This document shows positions 48,746 through 61,098 of a DNA stretch of 64,000 nt, in pieces. The notes under the pieces were generated by a model, which was given only the letters and a program-made list of their open reading frames with translations, did no database searches and was not told the DNA's origin. Each line of letters begins with the position of its first letter. The first letter of the stretch is position 1. This DNA is from Adiantum capillus-veneris (Eukaryota; Streptophyta; Polypodiopsida; Polypodiales; Pteridaceae): contig CM043966.1 in assembly GCA_014529385.2 (NCBI GenBank), positions 107,812,587 to 107,876,586 of the forward strand, read 5' to 3'. The position numbers and the translations under genes are program-made.

Positions 48746-48799
48746 GCAAAGTGGTAAGAGCGAGACCCACCGGTAGGCGGGTCGTGTGAGCTAGTTTCA

Positions 48800-49085
48800 A
48801 TAAATGAGCTACCTAATATGTGCCGTGCTGATGATAATTTCTTTTGTGATCATGTGATGGATGGGTTTATTGATATGTATAAAAATCTATCTTTGTTGTA
48901 TGTCTTAACAAGTTCACAGTATATTAAGATCTTGGTTATTGTCTTGAGTCCTTCTTTCTCGAATTTCTCGCAATCAATATAGTTAAATTTGTTCTTAGTT
49001 TCCGATATCCGGTATTTTATAGGAGTGCTACCATTCACCGAGCAAGGTTTCTAGAGCGAGTCAAAAAACCGAGCAAGACCTTCAC

Positions 49086-49161
<76 letters not shown>

Positions 49162-49490
49162 AACAACGAAAATAATAATCTAGCTCCCAAGTCCCTTTGG
49201 TGTTATTTGTGCCATGTCTTATAGCTCTTGCATAGGAAGGCAACACCAATGGCTATCTCCCAATAATATTGCGATAGACCAAGCACAAATGCCATAACCA
49301 TGTAGAGCATCAATGAAAAATGGCCATCTCATGATAGCATTGTGAAGCACAATTGCCATATTTGATTGACTAGGCACAAACTAGCAGCCCATAAGCCGCA
49401 AAGCATCGATGGAATGGAAAGAAAGAGTTAACATAGACCATAAAAAAAAAAACATCTCTCTATCTCTTGCCTCACCATCCTTACAGATGA

Positions 49491-49544
<54 letters not shown>

Positions 49545-49750
49545 CTCTTGCCTTTTCGTTTGGGAGACATGTGAGCATCTTTGGAGATTCTTACTAATGA
49601 AAGGACCTCAAGTTGGGGAAATGGATGGCCCAATTTTTTAAAAGAGGAATTTCACAAGATCCTTTTATTTGAAAGAGAAGGAAAAGATTAAGAGAGAAAA
49701 TTATGTATTTCTCTATCTCGTTATTTCCACATGTGGGTTGCGTTCTGTTC

Positions 49751-49802
<52 letters not shown>

Positions 49803-50340
49803 CCCAAGTTTGCAGACAATAGAAGAGGCATTTTGTGTGTCGCACTTGACAAATCCATTGCATAGTTGATGACGAGAGTAGAAGCAAGAAAATAAGTATC
49901 CTTTGGACTGACATACATCGAGAGGGGGAGAGAGGGGGTGCACAAGGTATCATAAAGTGCACTGGGTTGTCTCTGTCCCACTTCATCTCTTGCCATGGGC
50001 CGTGTGCAATATTAGGCTATATCTATCTTGCCTGATATATAGCAAATGCTATACATAGTACAAGCATAGGGGGAGGGGAGGAAAGAGTTGCTTCAATTGT
50101 AGATGTGGAGATGAGTAGCACTGCGATTGAGGGAGGGGGGGGGGGGCATCACAAGATAAATGCTAGCCCTGTGAAAATTCACTATGGCATGGTGAAGGGC
50201 ATTTTGGGTTGAGGTTGACTAACGAGGATTTTAAGAGATGCTCTGTCTTCTAGAGCAAAAGTGAGTGGAAGAGAAAAAGTGGACATGGCACGTGGGAAGA
50301 AAGAGAGAAGGCGATGGATTTTTTTGCATGATGAGTGCAG
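48800..50340. repeat. Microsatellite-rich intergenic DNA
   Basis: (GA)n at 49087-49158, (CT)n at 49493-49540 and 49755-49800. No gene; open frames over the tracts are simple translations of the repeats. Confidence 0.85.
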
Positions 50341-50358
50341 TGTGCATTGTGTCAGCTC

Positions 50359-50482
50359 GATGAGGAATGCAAGGCTAGGCCATATGCACACAAAGTCTCT
50401 TGATGAGGTGTACATGGCTAGGTCGCATGCACGTGGAGTCTCTCAATGATGGGTACAAGGCCATGCCACATGCGCACGCATA

Positions 50483-50523
<41 letters not shown>

Positions 50524-50524
50524 T
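50359..50524. repeat. ~43-46-bp minisatellite followed by (GT)n
   Basis: Three units each containing GATGAGG or GATGGG, then TGTACATGGCTAGG-like text, CATGCAC-like text and AGTCTCT. Unit starts are about 50359, 50402 and 50448. The last unit runs into (GT)n at 50485-50519. Confidence 0.75.
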
Positions 50525-50783
50525 GCGCCTGCACTCTGTGTCTATCAACAACCGCACAATATTTCTATAACTTGTCGCTCAGAGAGCATGTTTGTGCAAT
50601 GGGAGAGGGATAAGAGCATGTGGTTGGTAGTGTTCATGAACTTTGTCACATGCAGCTGCAGATAAGATGATGATAAAGAGAGCACAGGCCCAGGAGCATG
50701 TATGTGCAATGGGAGTATGCTAGGAACATGTGGTGATCAAAGTTGTGAGCGTGAGAAGCTTTTAGTGCTTTCCAAGAGCCAAA

Positions 50784-50963
50784 GAGATTTATGTTTTATT
50801 TTAAAGAACCTATGCTTAATGCAATCTTTAAATGGAATCAATGCATATGAGATTTCATAGTAGAATGTGAAGCTACACTTCATTGGTAGAGAACAACCTT
50901 TTGACTTTTGTTTGCTTTCCAAAGTAGGCTTTGGATTTTTTTAGTCCCTCACATGACATTTGG
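50784..50963 (+). repeat. 180-bp exact direct repeat, copy 2
   Basis: Identical by eye to 45483-45662. Confidence 0.92.
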
Positions 50964-51087
50964 GGGCTCTGCCTGTGCACATGAATAGGGACAAACAAGA
51001 GGTTGAAGTTTCATCCAGCCAAGGAGAGGGAGTTTCAATGTTGAATTAAATGTCTGTACCCCTACTTGCTTCAAAATGTGGATCTAA

Positions 51088-51583
51088 AAACCCCCAAAAT
51101 CAATCCGCGTTGACACGAATTGATTTGAGGGGTTTGGATGTGTGCTGACCGCTTCGTTCAAAGTATTTGGTGACATGGTAGAGCCGGGCAAGGACATGAA
51201 ATAGGCGAGCAATGGTGTGTGTCAGGGTGAACGCAAAAGCAAATAGTCAAGTTTAAGGAAAACATGGAGAGAGGGAGAGATGCCAACAACATGCATATGT
51301 TTGGAAAAGGTGTATCTGTGCGCACGGACGTGCATGTTTTTCTTGTGACACACGGACAGGGGGATGTTGATTGCGTATAGATCATGGTGTTATGTGCATG
51401 ATTCTATAGAACATGGGAGGCACGATTCTTTTCCAAACGGTGAGGGTGCACGGTAGGTAGGAGACAATGATGGCATGGTCAATTTCGAGCTTTGCTCCAA
51501 ATAGACCCTCCAAATCAGTACGCGGCACCGTGTCCTAATTTGGGGGCTTTTCATACCTTTACTTGGCGGACATCACAATTCAC

Positions 51584-51670
<87 letters not shown>

Positions 51671-51886
51671 CATATTATCTGCATGGTAGTCTTCAAGATC
51701 AGGGCACTGGGCCATGGTGTGCGCGTCATCAGCCAAGGCTATCATCACAATCTCCAAACTAATGCTATAAGTTGCCTGAAAATGAGAGACCAGTGTAACA
51801 CAGTGCCTTGCCGGAGGCGTCCTTCCCTATTGCCAGAAACCCCTCAAAATCAAGAAACGGTGCGGCGTCCTGATTTGGGGAGTTTT
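51088..51886. repeat. Trio of small related hairpins
   Basis: Hairpins at 51088-51135, 51504-51549 and 51837-51886. Each has arms of the type CCCCAAAATCA / TGATTTGGGG and a GC-rich loop (CCGCGTTGACACG; TACGCGGCACCGTGTCC; GAAACGGTGCGGCGTCC). Confidence 0.6.
51588..51667. repeat. (GA)n microsatellite
   Basis: About 40 units. A compound (GT)n(GA)n tract follows at 51929-52015. Confidence 0.95.
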
Positions 51887-51928
51887 CAAGTTCTCAAATT
51901 TTTTGCCTTATGGCAAGCTCAATACAGA

Positions 51929-52019
<91 letters not shown>

Positions 52020-52244
52020 TAACACCCATCGTCCATTCTTAAATAGCATTGGCAGTTACCTTCTCTCCATGCTAGGCTTTGGGCACACTTTGGTACAGTG
52101 CAGGCTGGTAGCAGTCTTCGAAAAAATGTGCCTCTCTTAATATCACACCGTTTTCAATTTCATAAATGCCGGCTGAAGGCAAGGAGAAATTCGGCCACAA
52201 AATAGAGAATAATAATGTAAAAATCTAAAAAATAAACCTAATTT

Positions 52245-52745
52245 CCTAAAAGGAAAATTACCAAAATACCCCTCTAATTTGTAGAAATTCCCAAAATACC
52301 CCTCAAATTTCAAAAATTCACAAAATACCCTTGTATCTATTTTAGTTAAATTGTTCACGATTTCCTAATCTTTGTTCTTTTTTGACAATGGATATCCGTT
52401 TTTTAGTGCTTAGCATGTAATTTGTCACAAATTACCTCCCAAAAGAAGACAATTATGTCTAAAAATAATGAAGCAATTCATCTCCAAAGACTACATAACC
52501 AGCTCAAATTCTAGTTTTAGTATCTTGTATTGATAGACAATCAGTCTTCTTATGAAAAGCTATAATTTTTTTTATCTTTGGATAAATTTACTCTCACAAC
52601 CAGGGGTATTTTGAGAAATTTTGCGAAATTTGAAGGCATTTTGGGAATTTATGACAAAATATGAGGGGTATATTGGGAATTTTTGAAATTTGAAGGGTAT
52701 TTTGGGAATTTCCACAAATTAGAGGGGTATTTGGGTAATTTGCCC
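52245..52745. mobile_element. Foldback/MITE-like element, copy 2
   Basis: Left arm 52245-52340 (AATTACCAAAATACCCCTC...) and right arm 52605-52745 (GGGTATTTTGGGAATTTCC...) are inverted and internally repetitive. The centre is the reverse complement of the 47531-47935 copy (TTGATAGACAATCAGTCTTC, TTATGAAAAGCTATAA). The right arm is longer than the left. Confidence 0.7.
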
Positions 52746-53005
52746 TTTCTAAAATTTCCTCTTGGCAGATTCAAGGAAGGGAGTTTTGTATGTTTAGAAA
52801 AATGATTTTTCCCAAATTCTGGCAGGTAGTGGCACACTCCTTCCACATCTATTCCAACTTCGAAGGACATTGGCTTTGTGAAGTATCACTAGCTTGGATG
52901 TACGGCCCAGTGTTGTGTGTAGGAATGGACGCCTGGTTGGTTTGTTAAACGTTTTGAGTATTTGCAATGTGAATGTTAAATATCAATCTACTTCTTTTAT
53001 ATGTG

Positions 53006-53217
<212 letters not shown>

Positions 53218-53759
53218 GGAATGCTCACACCTATAAGAAAATATGGTTTTTCTTGCATATGTATAGATGCCTCTCGATGTAGAGAAATATAATGAGCAAA
53301 TTTATAGTGTTTCCTAAATTTATGAAATCTCACATGACATTAAGTATTGTCAAAATGTAAGAAAAGGTGACAATGCCATGTGTCCTATCCTCTTTAATTG
53401 GTAGGTTTTGCTCTATTTCTGGTTCGCTCGACAAATCTTGCTCGGTCTTTGGAATTCCTCTTTTATAGAAGTCATTGAGAGAAATACATATATAACTAAA
53501 TTTATTTCTATATCTATTATGTAATTCCATACGGTGACCCAAGTTACAAGATTTAAAGGGTAACACTAGTCTTGTTATTATTTAGCAAAAATAGTCATAT
53601 TACAAAAGGTTACATTACTTGAGTAACACAAAAGTTTAACAAGATGGAGCTTGTATTGATCTATTATATGGGCTAGAGAAGAGAATAGGATCACAAAAAA
53701 GAAGGAGAAAACACATTACAAAAGGTGAGGAAACTGAGAAATAAGATGTTCTTACTCCT

Positions 53760-55020
53760 CCAAGGAAGCATCTTTAGTGGGATAGCCGTTCCATTGGACG
53801 AAAACCTCCCAAATTTTCCTGGTTAGTAGCTCCAGCTCTTTCATGTTTAAAATTTTCTCTAGCTCCATCCTCATACTCTCCCTTAGTCTTGAGAATGGGA
53901 AATTGTTGATTTAGGTCACTAGAATTCAAGGTAGCATAGACATTGGCTTGTTCATCTATCTCATCCTTTATTGAAATAAAGTTTACTGTTGCTTATCTAG
54001 GTGAGTTGACGGTTGGCTGCTGAGCATGAGAATGATTTATAGGAGGAGGATTTTCTTGGGTTGCATTTTTTCCTCTTCCTCCAAGGTTTACCTTGATTGG
54101 GTGATTCTGAAAGTTAACAGCAGTAGCCAAAAAACTAGGGTTATTTCCTTGTGGCCATTTGGTCTTCTTATGGATAAATTCTAGGAATTTATAACACTAA
54201 ATTTGTCTCTCTGTGGTTGAAAGAGAATTCACATGAAAAAAATGCGGTGGAGACTGGGACTGGGTAATTGGATTTGATATAGACGACACTTTGGGAGCTC
54301 TAGAGGGCTGGTTGGGGTAAGAAGGGAGTTCATGCTCCCTACTTGTTGTAATACCTTCTTTAAAAATACTCTTGTGTTTTGACTTGGCCTGGATTAGAGC
54401 ATTTGCCAATGACGCAAGTTCAAGGGACTCTACTTAAAGACCCAAGTCTTCTGCTCAATGATGAAGCAAATTAGCTTTTGTTTATTAGTCATCCGAAGAG
54501 CATATCGTGAAAGTCGCACAATCTCTTCATAGTATTCTTTGACATACCTATTTTCCAGCTTGCAAGAAGAAACTCATTCATGTCATTGGTGGAGTAGTCT
54601 AGGGGACGATATCGCTCCTTGAAATGGTGCTTTAACTCATTCCAACTTTGGGTTACCTATGCTACTTGCGAGATTGGCAATTGAGCTTTCACCATGTTTT
54701 TGTTGGTTGTTCTAGCTTAGCTCTTCCCATTATCCCCTAAGCTACTGAATTGTAACCGGAAAGACTAAAGTGGTCATCCATCTGAATTATCCAATTCTTT
54801 TAGTTGAGTAGGCTTATTGTCGCCCGTTGCCTAAAAATGTATGTAGTTGCATAGATTTGAGCAGGGTCTTAAGATCCTTGTCACGCCCAATATCCTCTAC
54901 GAGGGCTACAAGGACAACTTGAGGTGTTGGTGGTGCTCACGCATCAAGAAACATAGAATCTAAAGTGATGACTACGGGAGAGTCCCAAGCAACTCTATCT
55001 CTTGGGAGTTTACATGGCAT
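53760..55020 (-). pseudogene. Gag relic of element C, copy 2
   Basis: On the minus strand from 55020: MPCKLPRDRVAWDSPVV, an in-frame TGA, then a helical region (VVLVALVEDIGRDKDLKTLL). Farther on at about 54660-54480 there is text like HHFKERYRPLDYSTNDMNEF, typical of a retrotransposon gag domain (F..RY.P...E..). Pro/Ser-rich and Gln-rich frames follow (54409-54197). It lies downstream of the PBS at 55754-55765, as gag should. No pol was found to its left, so the element is truncated. Confidence 0.5.
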
Positions 55021-55753
55021 ATTTTATGGCTGGCACAAAAAAAAAACCCACTTTCTCTTAGCAATAGGTTCAGAAATACTCAACAGTACTTTTAAAACTC
55101 TTTAAAAGTCATGCATTTCAAAAGATGAATTCTCTTTATCACGTCCAAAAATTAACATTTGGGAAATAATTAATAGTCAAGGGAAGCACTTCGTTAGTGT
55201 TTTCTAAATGTTAAGTTCTTCAATTTCATGTTTCTGAGAGGATTTCCCTTTAAACCCGAGGATTAATAGCGCAAGCCCATATAGAAATTTTCCAATTTCT
55301 TTCCAAGGCTTATGCCTAACGAGTCCATTAGGCACATCCACGTGTGGTTCATAAAAGGTTCCTCATATGATTAAGACTTGGAGCTTTCTTTCATAGGTAG
55401 GGTCATAAGACCTGACAATACAATAGCACTTGGGACCTACTAATTTTCTATTACCATTTCTAGACGGAGATTATCCAAATCATAGTCATCCCCAAGGCGT
55501 TAAAGTTATATTGTATCGGGTTTCCCATCTTTACATCTTTCCAATTCTCCCTTAGGTAGGAAGATGAGGCAGACAAAGTGCTTTATCATGTCACCTTTCT
55601 TTTCTTTTCTATAGTTGCTACTTCCCTTTTGTTCTTGCATAATGCTAAGAACTACCTCTTCTCAAGATTTCCATGCCATTTTTGTCAATAACTTGCTCTC
55701 TTCCTACAAAAGTTCATACTAAAAATCTTTATCTGGCCAAGGATAGAAACTAC

Positions 55754-55765
55754 GCTCTGATACCA
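55754..55765 (-). promoter_or_regulatory. Primer-binding site of element C copy 2
   Basis: The minus strand reads TGGTATCAGAGC, an exact match to the usual initiator-Met tRNA PBS, two bases from the LTR end CCTCACA. Confidence 0.8.
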
Positions 55766-55767
55766 TT

Positions 55768-57736
55768 TGTGAGGGACATGCCAGGGATGGCCAGCTGCAC
55801 CATCTCCAAATGGATACACCACAATTCCTAACATCCCTCCTGCTTGAGATCGACACCAAGATAGGACTTCTCCTTCTCTTTGATGCCAACTCAAGGGGGT
55901 GATAACATTCCCTTTTTCCTACACGGATCCCTTAAACCCAAGAAATACTTACTTATCAAATTGAGCTTTTAATTCAAAGTTATCAAAATAAATTGAGCTC
56001 AAACTCTCCACGGTCAATTTGGTTCAAGATCATTGAAGCTTTTCTCTCAAGCATGGTCAAGCACAACCGTGGATGCATTCCCCTAAGGTGAGGGCTATTA
56101 ACAACTACTGGTTTCAAAGTTTGATCCCTACTCCGTAAATCAAAATCCTTTCATTGTTCTTAACTCAATATACAACATAAAAATTTGGATCAACTTTTTG
56201 GCCAACAATATAACCCTTCAAAATCCACTCCACCATAAAACCATTTGAAACATGCACATTCCCAAGGTAGTACTGTGATACTAGGAAACAGGATTCCACT
56301 CAAGTCAACCAGAGAAAGTATTTGAAAGCAACATGCAACTATGGAATACCCTTGCAAATCTGCATTTATTAGTTTTTTCTTTTTAGAATATTTTACTTCC
56401 TTTTTCTTTTAGTATTATTCAAGTTATCTAGTTATCTTTCAAGCAATCACATGTACTTCTCCAGGCATATCCCTATCCTTGTCCTCTCAGGTACTCTGCC
56501 TCCTCCACCACGTATGGAGGTGGCCTCTTTACACAATTTTCAATTCTTATTTTCATTTATCTTGTTTTGGAAAGGATTACAAAATTAATCTACCTTAAGT
56601 TCCTTTTAGATAAATATTCCAAGAAGCAGAGCAAAGGTTCGATTGATGAGGAGAATTGTGGGATAGACCATTTAGGTTTGTAGCCTTTCCAAGGTTTCTT
56701 TTTACCAAACAATTAGAATAATTCCTTAATCAAATCACATCTTCCTCCGTTATCCAATCCCTTCTTGAATCCATTTTCCTTCCTCCATTCTCATCAGCAT
56801 CAAGAATACTCGGACTAGGTGAATGGACCGAAGCTCAAAATATAGGCCAATGGTTATTAGCTATAGCCAAAAAGGACAATCCTCTCTTGCATCCCATAGG
56901 TAGACACCTGTGTTGACCTTTTTCAAACATTTAGGAAATATTTCACACTTAAAACTTCTATGTTATGCTAGGGCTATCCACACAAAATCTTTTCAATAAA
57001 CTTTTTAAATCCTAGTTGAAATTTAGATTAAGCTCATTGAGTTATAATCCCTTAGTTCCTATTTTTTTTTAATGTCTTCTTGGATCTATTTTCCCTCCAT
57101 TCTCATCAGCATCATGCCTACCTGGACTACGTCAATTTTTAGACGCATCCGCGGGTCATCCCACGTAGTCGGTCCTCACTTCCATACAATCCCAATTCCA
57201 TGGCATTGAATGGGCTCGAGCTGTTGGCTCTAAACAACATATCTACCAACTTACCAAATTTCATGTTTAGAAGATATGGAACATGGACCGCAATCCATGT
57301 GCCCATCTGAGAATTTTAGGCAAAGACGTATACAAACTGTAGCAAAGATATTCTAGTTGAAATTTAGATTAGATTCATTCATTTATAATCCCTTAGTTCC
57401 TATTTCCTTTTGATGTCTACTCAAATAAAACCTTAAGAAAACAACGAGTCTCTTGGGAGTTAAGGTTTTGTCTCAATGTAAATTTCAAGTTAACCCTATC
57501 TTGGACGAATCCCATTTGTTTTCTTTGAATCATTGCAATCCATGGAGCATCTCCATGGAAGTGGTGGAAGTTTTATGCTTAAATGACACGGTCGTCACTT
57601 TTGTGAAGCTATCCCCTTACAACCCCCCCCCCCTATTGCAAAACAAGCTTGAAATGAACAATGCACAAGCTCTCTACAATGACCTTTGCTTTAGTGTGAA
57701 TCATGACATGTAAATACAAAACATTAGAGTGCACCA
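55768..57736 (-). repeat. 5' LTR of element C copy 2
   Basis: Sense strand begins about TGGTGCACTCTAATG (57736) and ends TCCCTCACA (55768), ~1.97 kb. Its reverse complement matches 28576-30505. The start boundary is inferred from where the two copies stop matching. Confidence 0.65.
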
Positions 57737-59728
57737 ACTTATAATCTTAAAGCTAATAATCATAAAAATTCCTTTGGTAGATTATGCAAGATTGGGGGAT
57801 TGATTATGCAAGAATAGAACCCTTCAATGAATGGTAGTGTAAGAGTAAAATGTGAAGTTCATAAGAGTGGACATGCTAGTGTAATGAAAAATGGTTATGT
57901 AATGGAGTATGAATGATTAATAAGTTCCTCTTTAACATGGGATTTAGGCATACCTTTGCTGCCGTGGAGAGGATTAATCACATAACTAAGAGAGGATTAA
58001 CGATTTGGGGTTTTTCAAATGACAGGAGAGGGGATAACCTTACTTGGAATGAAAATCCTCTTATTAAAAAAAAAACTCTTTTGACTATGATAAAATTACC
58101 CTTCAAAACTCAACCTCCTCTTGAGAGAATTAGATATTAACTAAATTATATATCACTAAAAATATTACAAATTTATTTTACAGAGAGGCAAAAAAAGATT
58201 CTATTTCTTCATTTAACTTGAATGCATAATCAAAGAAAAAGTTGTGAACCTTTCATGAGAGCATTTCTTTTGGAGAAATTATAATGCCTCTTTTGAAAAA
58301 TAAGGATAGTTTCCAAAAAAAATCCAAAACTTATTTGCCTTTGATTTATGCCATTTATCTCTATTAGGTGATTTGGGTAAGAGAGTAGGAGTAACTTTAA
58401 AGTTGATAAGAACTTTTTAGGAGGGTTTAGTCACCATTCATCATGCATACTATTTAAATATAATGATCTCCAGGCACCTATGGATAAAGAGAGTGCTTTC
58501 TATCTAGAGAATATTAGCATGGTACTATAAGACCTTGAATTAATAGAATTTGAAATAACATGGTATTTAGTGGTTAGAACATTGTTAGTTAACAAGAAAA
58601 GTTATAATTTGTTCTTCTAAGTAAGGGAACAACATGCTTATGGAAACATGAGTGCTTAAGCATGAGTTAACTTAGAATATAAAGTAGCCAATATTTTTTA
58701 AGATGTGCAATAGCATGAAGGTGATAAGAAAACATTACCTTGGTGTATGTATAGTAGAGTCTTCTCTTGGCTTTGGGGGCTATTGAAGAAGCTTGGTGAT
58801 GTAGTCGGTCGTCTTTTTCTTTGCCTTCACTTAAAGTACCAAAATTTGTGCTACTTGCAATGAGAGAATGAAATGAGAGAAGGGAGATTCAAGCTATGGA
58901 AGTGTTAGCGATCGCCAACAGATGTTTGTAGCATAGTGATCTGACACTAAGGAATTTTCAACCCCATATTTTTTAGATGTTTGCCCATTTGGCTCCATAG
59001 ATGCGGTCTATTTTTTAGTAGCTCTAAGAGATAAAGTGTGCAATGTAAAGGGTAATACATCAATTCGTGAAAACTCTTGGTATCCATCATTTTTTGGTGT
59101 GGCTTTCCACTGAGAAGGTACCATTTTAACCTCAAATTTGTTTCAAGTTCTCCTTTGAAAGATGGCAAAGTCTATAGAGAACGTGGTTTGCTCTCGTCAG
59201 ATACGACAGACCCAGCATCCCCATATAAAGATCTTATATCCCCTAGGAAAAATTCATGATCCATGTTTATTTCAGGGATATGTGCTGACTGTGAAAGTAG
59301 CACTGCCATCTTTTTGGGTTCTAATCGATTCCCATAAGGATTGTGGCCAAGGTTCTTCTACCTCCAGAATTGGAATCACTACTTGTGAACCCACCCCATC
59401 TGTGGTATTGGCTACTTCCCTTGTATCTAAAGGTACCTCAACTCTCGACTCTTCTTGGTCTCTATTTACAATACCATGGATCTCCATTTCCTGGATTTTT
59501 TTTACTGATTAGCACCTCTGTTTTTGGAGCATCTAGAACATGTGGTTCCATAAGAGGTTAGGTTGCCTGGATGAGCTCTTATGGAACCACTTTGCAACAA
59601 CCTCTCTTTTTCATACCTTTAATGAAGATACCTCAGCCATCTATGCTCTTGGGTTTGATTGGGTTTTAGTCTTGTTAAGTATGGAGCCTGATTTACCCTT
59701 GTAATTTTCTGTGGTAAAAGCGCACATT
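57737..59728. other. AT-rich, no clear gene
   Basis: Open frames of 60-116 codons (57913-58140, 59162-59512, and minus 59487-59272) are not recognised. The minus frame has text like VEEPWPQSLWESIRTQKDGS and could be a decayed retroelement piece. Confidence 0.3.
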
Positions 59729-60461
59729 TGTAAGGCCCCCATTATGAGGAGAAGCCATCGTGCGTGAAAGAAAATCACTCACCGGAAACCAAAATTTTCA
59801 CGGACAAGAATCAGGGGCAACTTTAAAGGCCTCGGGGGCCTCCGCCCCCGAGACCTTTTTTTCGCCGGAATATTCTTTTTCGCTGGAATATTATGGCCGG
59901 ACGGCGGCCGGAAAGTGGTCGAAAAACAACCGGTCGGTTGGCCGGTGGCCGGTAGTCAATGGGTGGTTGGAAGTCAATGGCCGGTGGCCGGTGGCCGAAT
60001 TCAATGGCCGGTGGCTGAATTCAAAAGTGAACTTGTCTTCTCAAGGGTGGCCACACATGGGCGGATTGGAGGGTCCGATTTGGACTTATTCGCACAAGGG
60101 TGGCTACACATGGCTGTCTCTCATAAGAGAGGGCAGCCCTTTTGGCCTATAAAAGGAGGCCATTTCTACACACATTTCATAGTGTGAAGTTGATGCAACA
60201 AGGTGAGTGTGAGGTGGTGAGAGTGAAGCAAGGCGGGAGCTCCATTAAGGGTATAATCCCTTTGTAAACTACTTCTTGTTTTGAAGTACTAAAGCCATTG
60301 AGTGGCTGCTTTCCCGTGGACGTAGCCCACATTGGGTGAACCACGTATATCGTGTGTACTCTCTCTCTCTCTCTACTCTATAATCTCATGTAAGTAAATC
60401 TGTCTCTCTCCATTAAGTAATCTACTCAATTATCTATTTAGCTACGTCTTATTTCCTAACA
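59729..60461 (+). repeat. 5' LTR of the Copia element
   Basis: Starts TGTAAGGCCCCC and ends TTTCCTAACA, imperfect inverted ends. A G/C-rich U3 contains repeated CCGGTGGCC words at about 59925-60015. TATAAAA lies at 60148-60154. Confidence 0.75.
60148..60154 (+). promoter_or_regulatory. TATA box of Copia LTR
   Basis: CCTATAAAAGGAGG context inside the LTR, the likely start of the genomic RNA about 30 bp downstream. Confidence 0.65.
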
Positions 60462-60463
60462 AC

Positions 60464-60475
60464 TGGTATCAGAGC
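60464..60475 (+). promoter_or_regulatory. Copia primer-binding site
   Basis: TGGTATCAGAGC, exact match to the initiator-Met tRNA-type PBS, two bases after the LTR. Confidence 0.9.
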
Positions 60476-60534
60476 AAGGTTTGCTCGTAGCTAAATTATC
60501 TCAAGGAAAGGATTCCTTGAATTGAGTGGGAGTT

Positions 60535-61098
60535 ATGGCGGAGGAAGGGAAGCTCAAGATTGAGAAGTTCAACGGCAAAAACTACCAACATTGGAAGATG
60601 CAGATTGAAGACTATCTCTACCAGAAGGACCTCTATTTGCCACTAGGCGGTCTTGCAAAGAAGCCCGCAACAATGGCAGATGAAGCATGGATTGTCCTTG
60701 ATCGAAAGGCACTGGGAAAAATCCGGTTAAGCTTGGCGTCAACGGTGGCCTTCAATGTATTGGAGATGAAGACCACGGAGGACTTGATGAAGTCACTTGA
60801 CGACTTCTACGAGAAACCATCGGCATCCAATAAGGTATTTCTTATGAAGCGCTTGTTCAATCTAAAGATGGCAGAGAATGGTTCAGTTGCAGAACACCTA
60901 AATGACTTTAACACAAACATAAGTCAACTTCGATCAGTGAAAATCAATTTCGATGACGAAGTGCGAGCTCTCCTTATACTATCATCTCTACCGGATAGTT
61001 GGGACAGCCTTGTGATGGCTGTAAGTAATTCTATCTCTGGCACAAATACTCTTAAGCTTGATGATGTTGTGGGTGTTCTCCTCAGCGAGGAAATGTGA
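60535..61098 (+). pseudogene. Copia gag
   Basis: The best start is ATG at 60535 (MAEEGKLKIEKFNGKNYQHW). The domain follows the plant Copia gag pattern: F-G-NY--W, then W..L, then a KVFLMKRLFNLKM segment and LLILSSLPDSWDSL. The frame ends at a TGA (61096-61098) directly after LLSEEM, and continues in the same frame as pol. Related elements usually have Arg there, so a CGA to TGA change is likely; readthrough is possible but untested. Confidence 0.88.

Noticed and set aside
59162-59512. 116-codon frame as a host gene
   Set aside because: No domain, no start context, and an equally open antisense frame; coding status is undecided.
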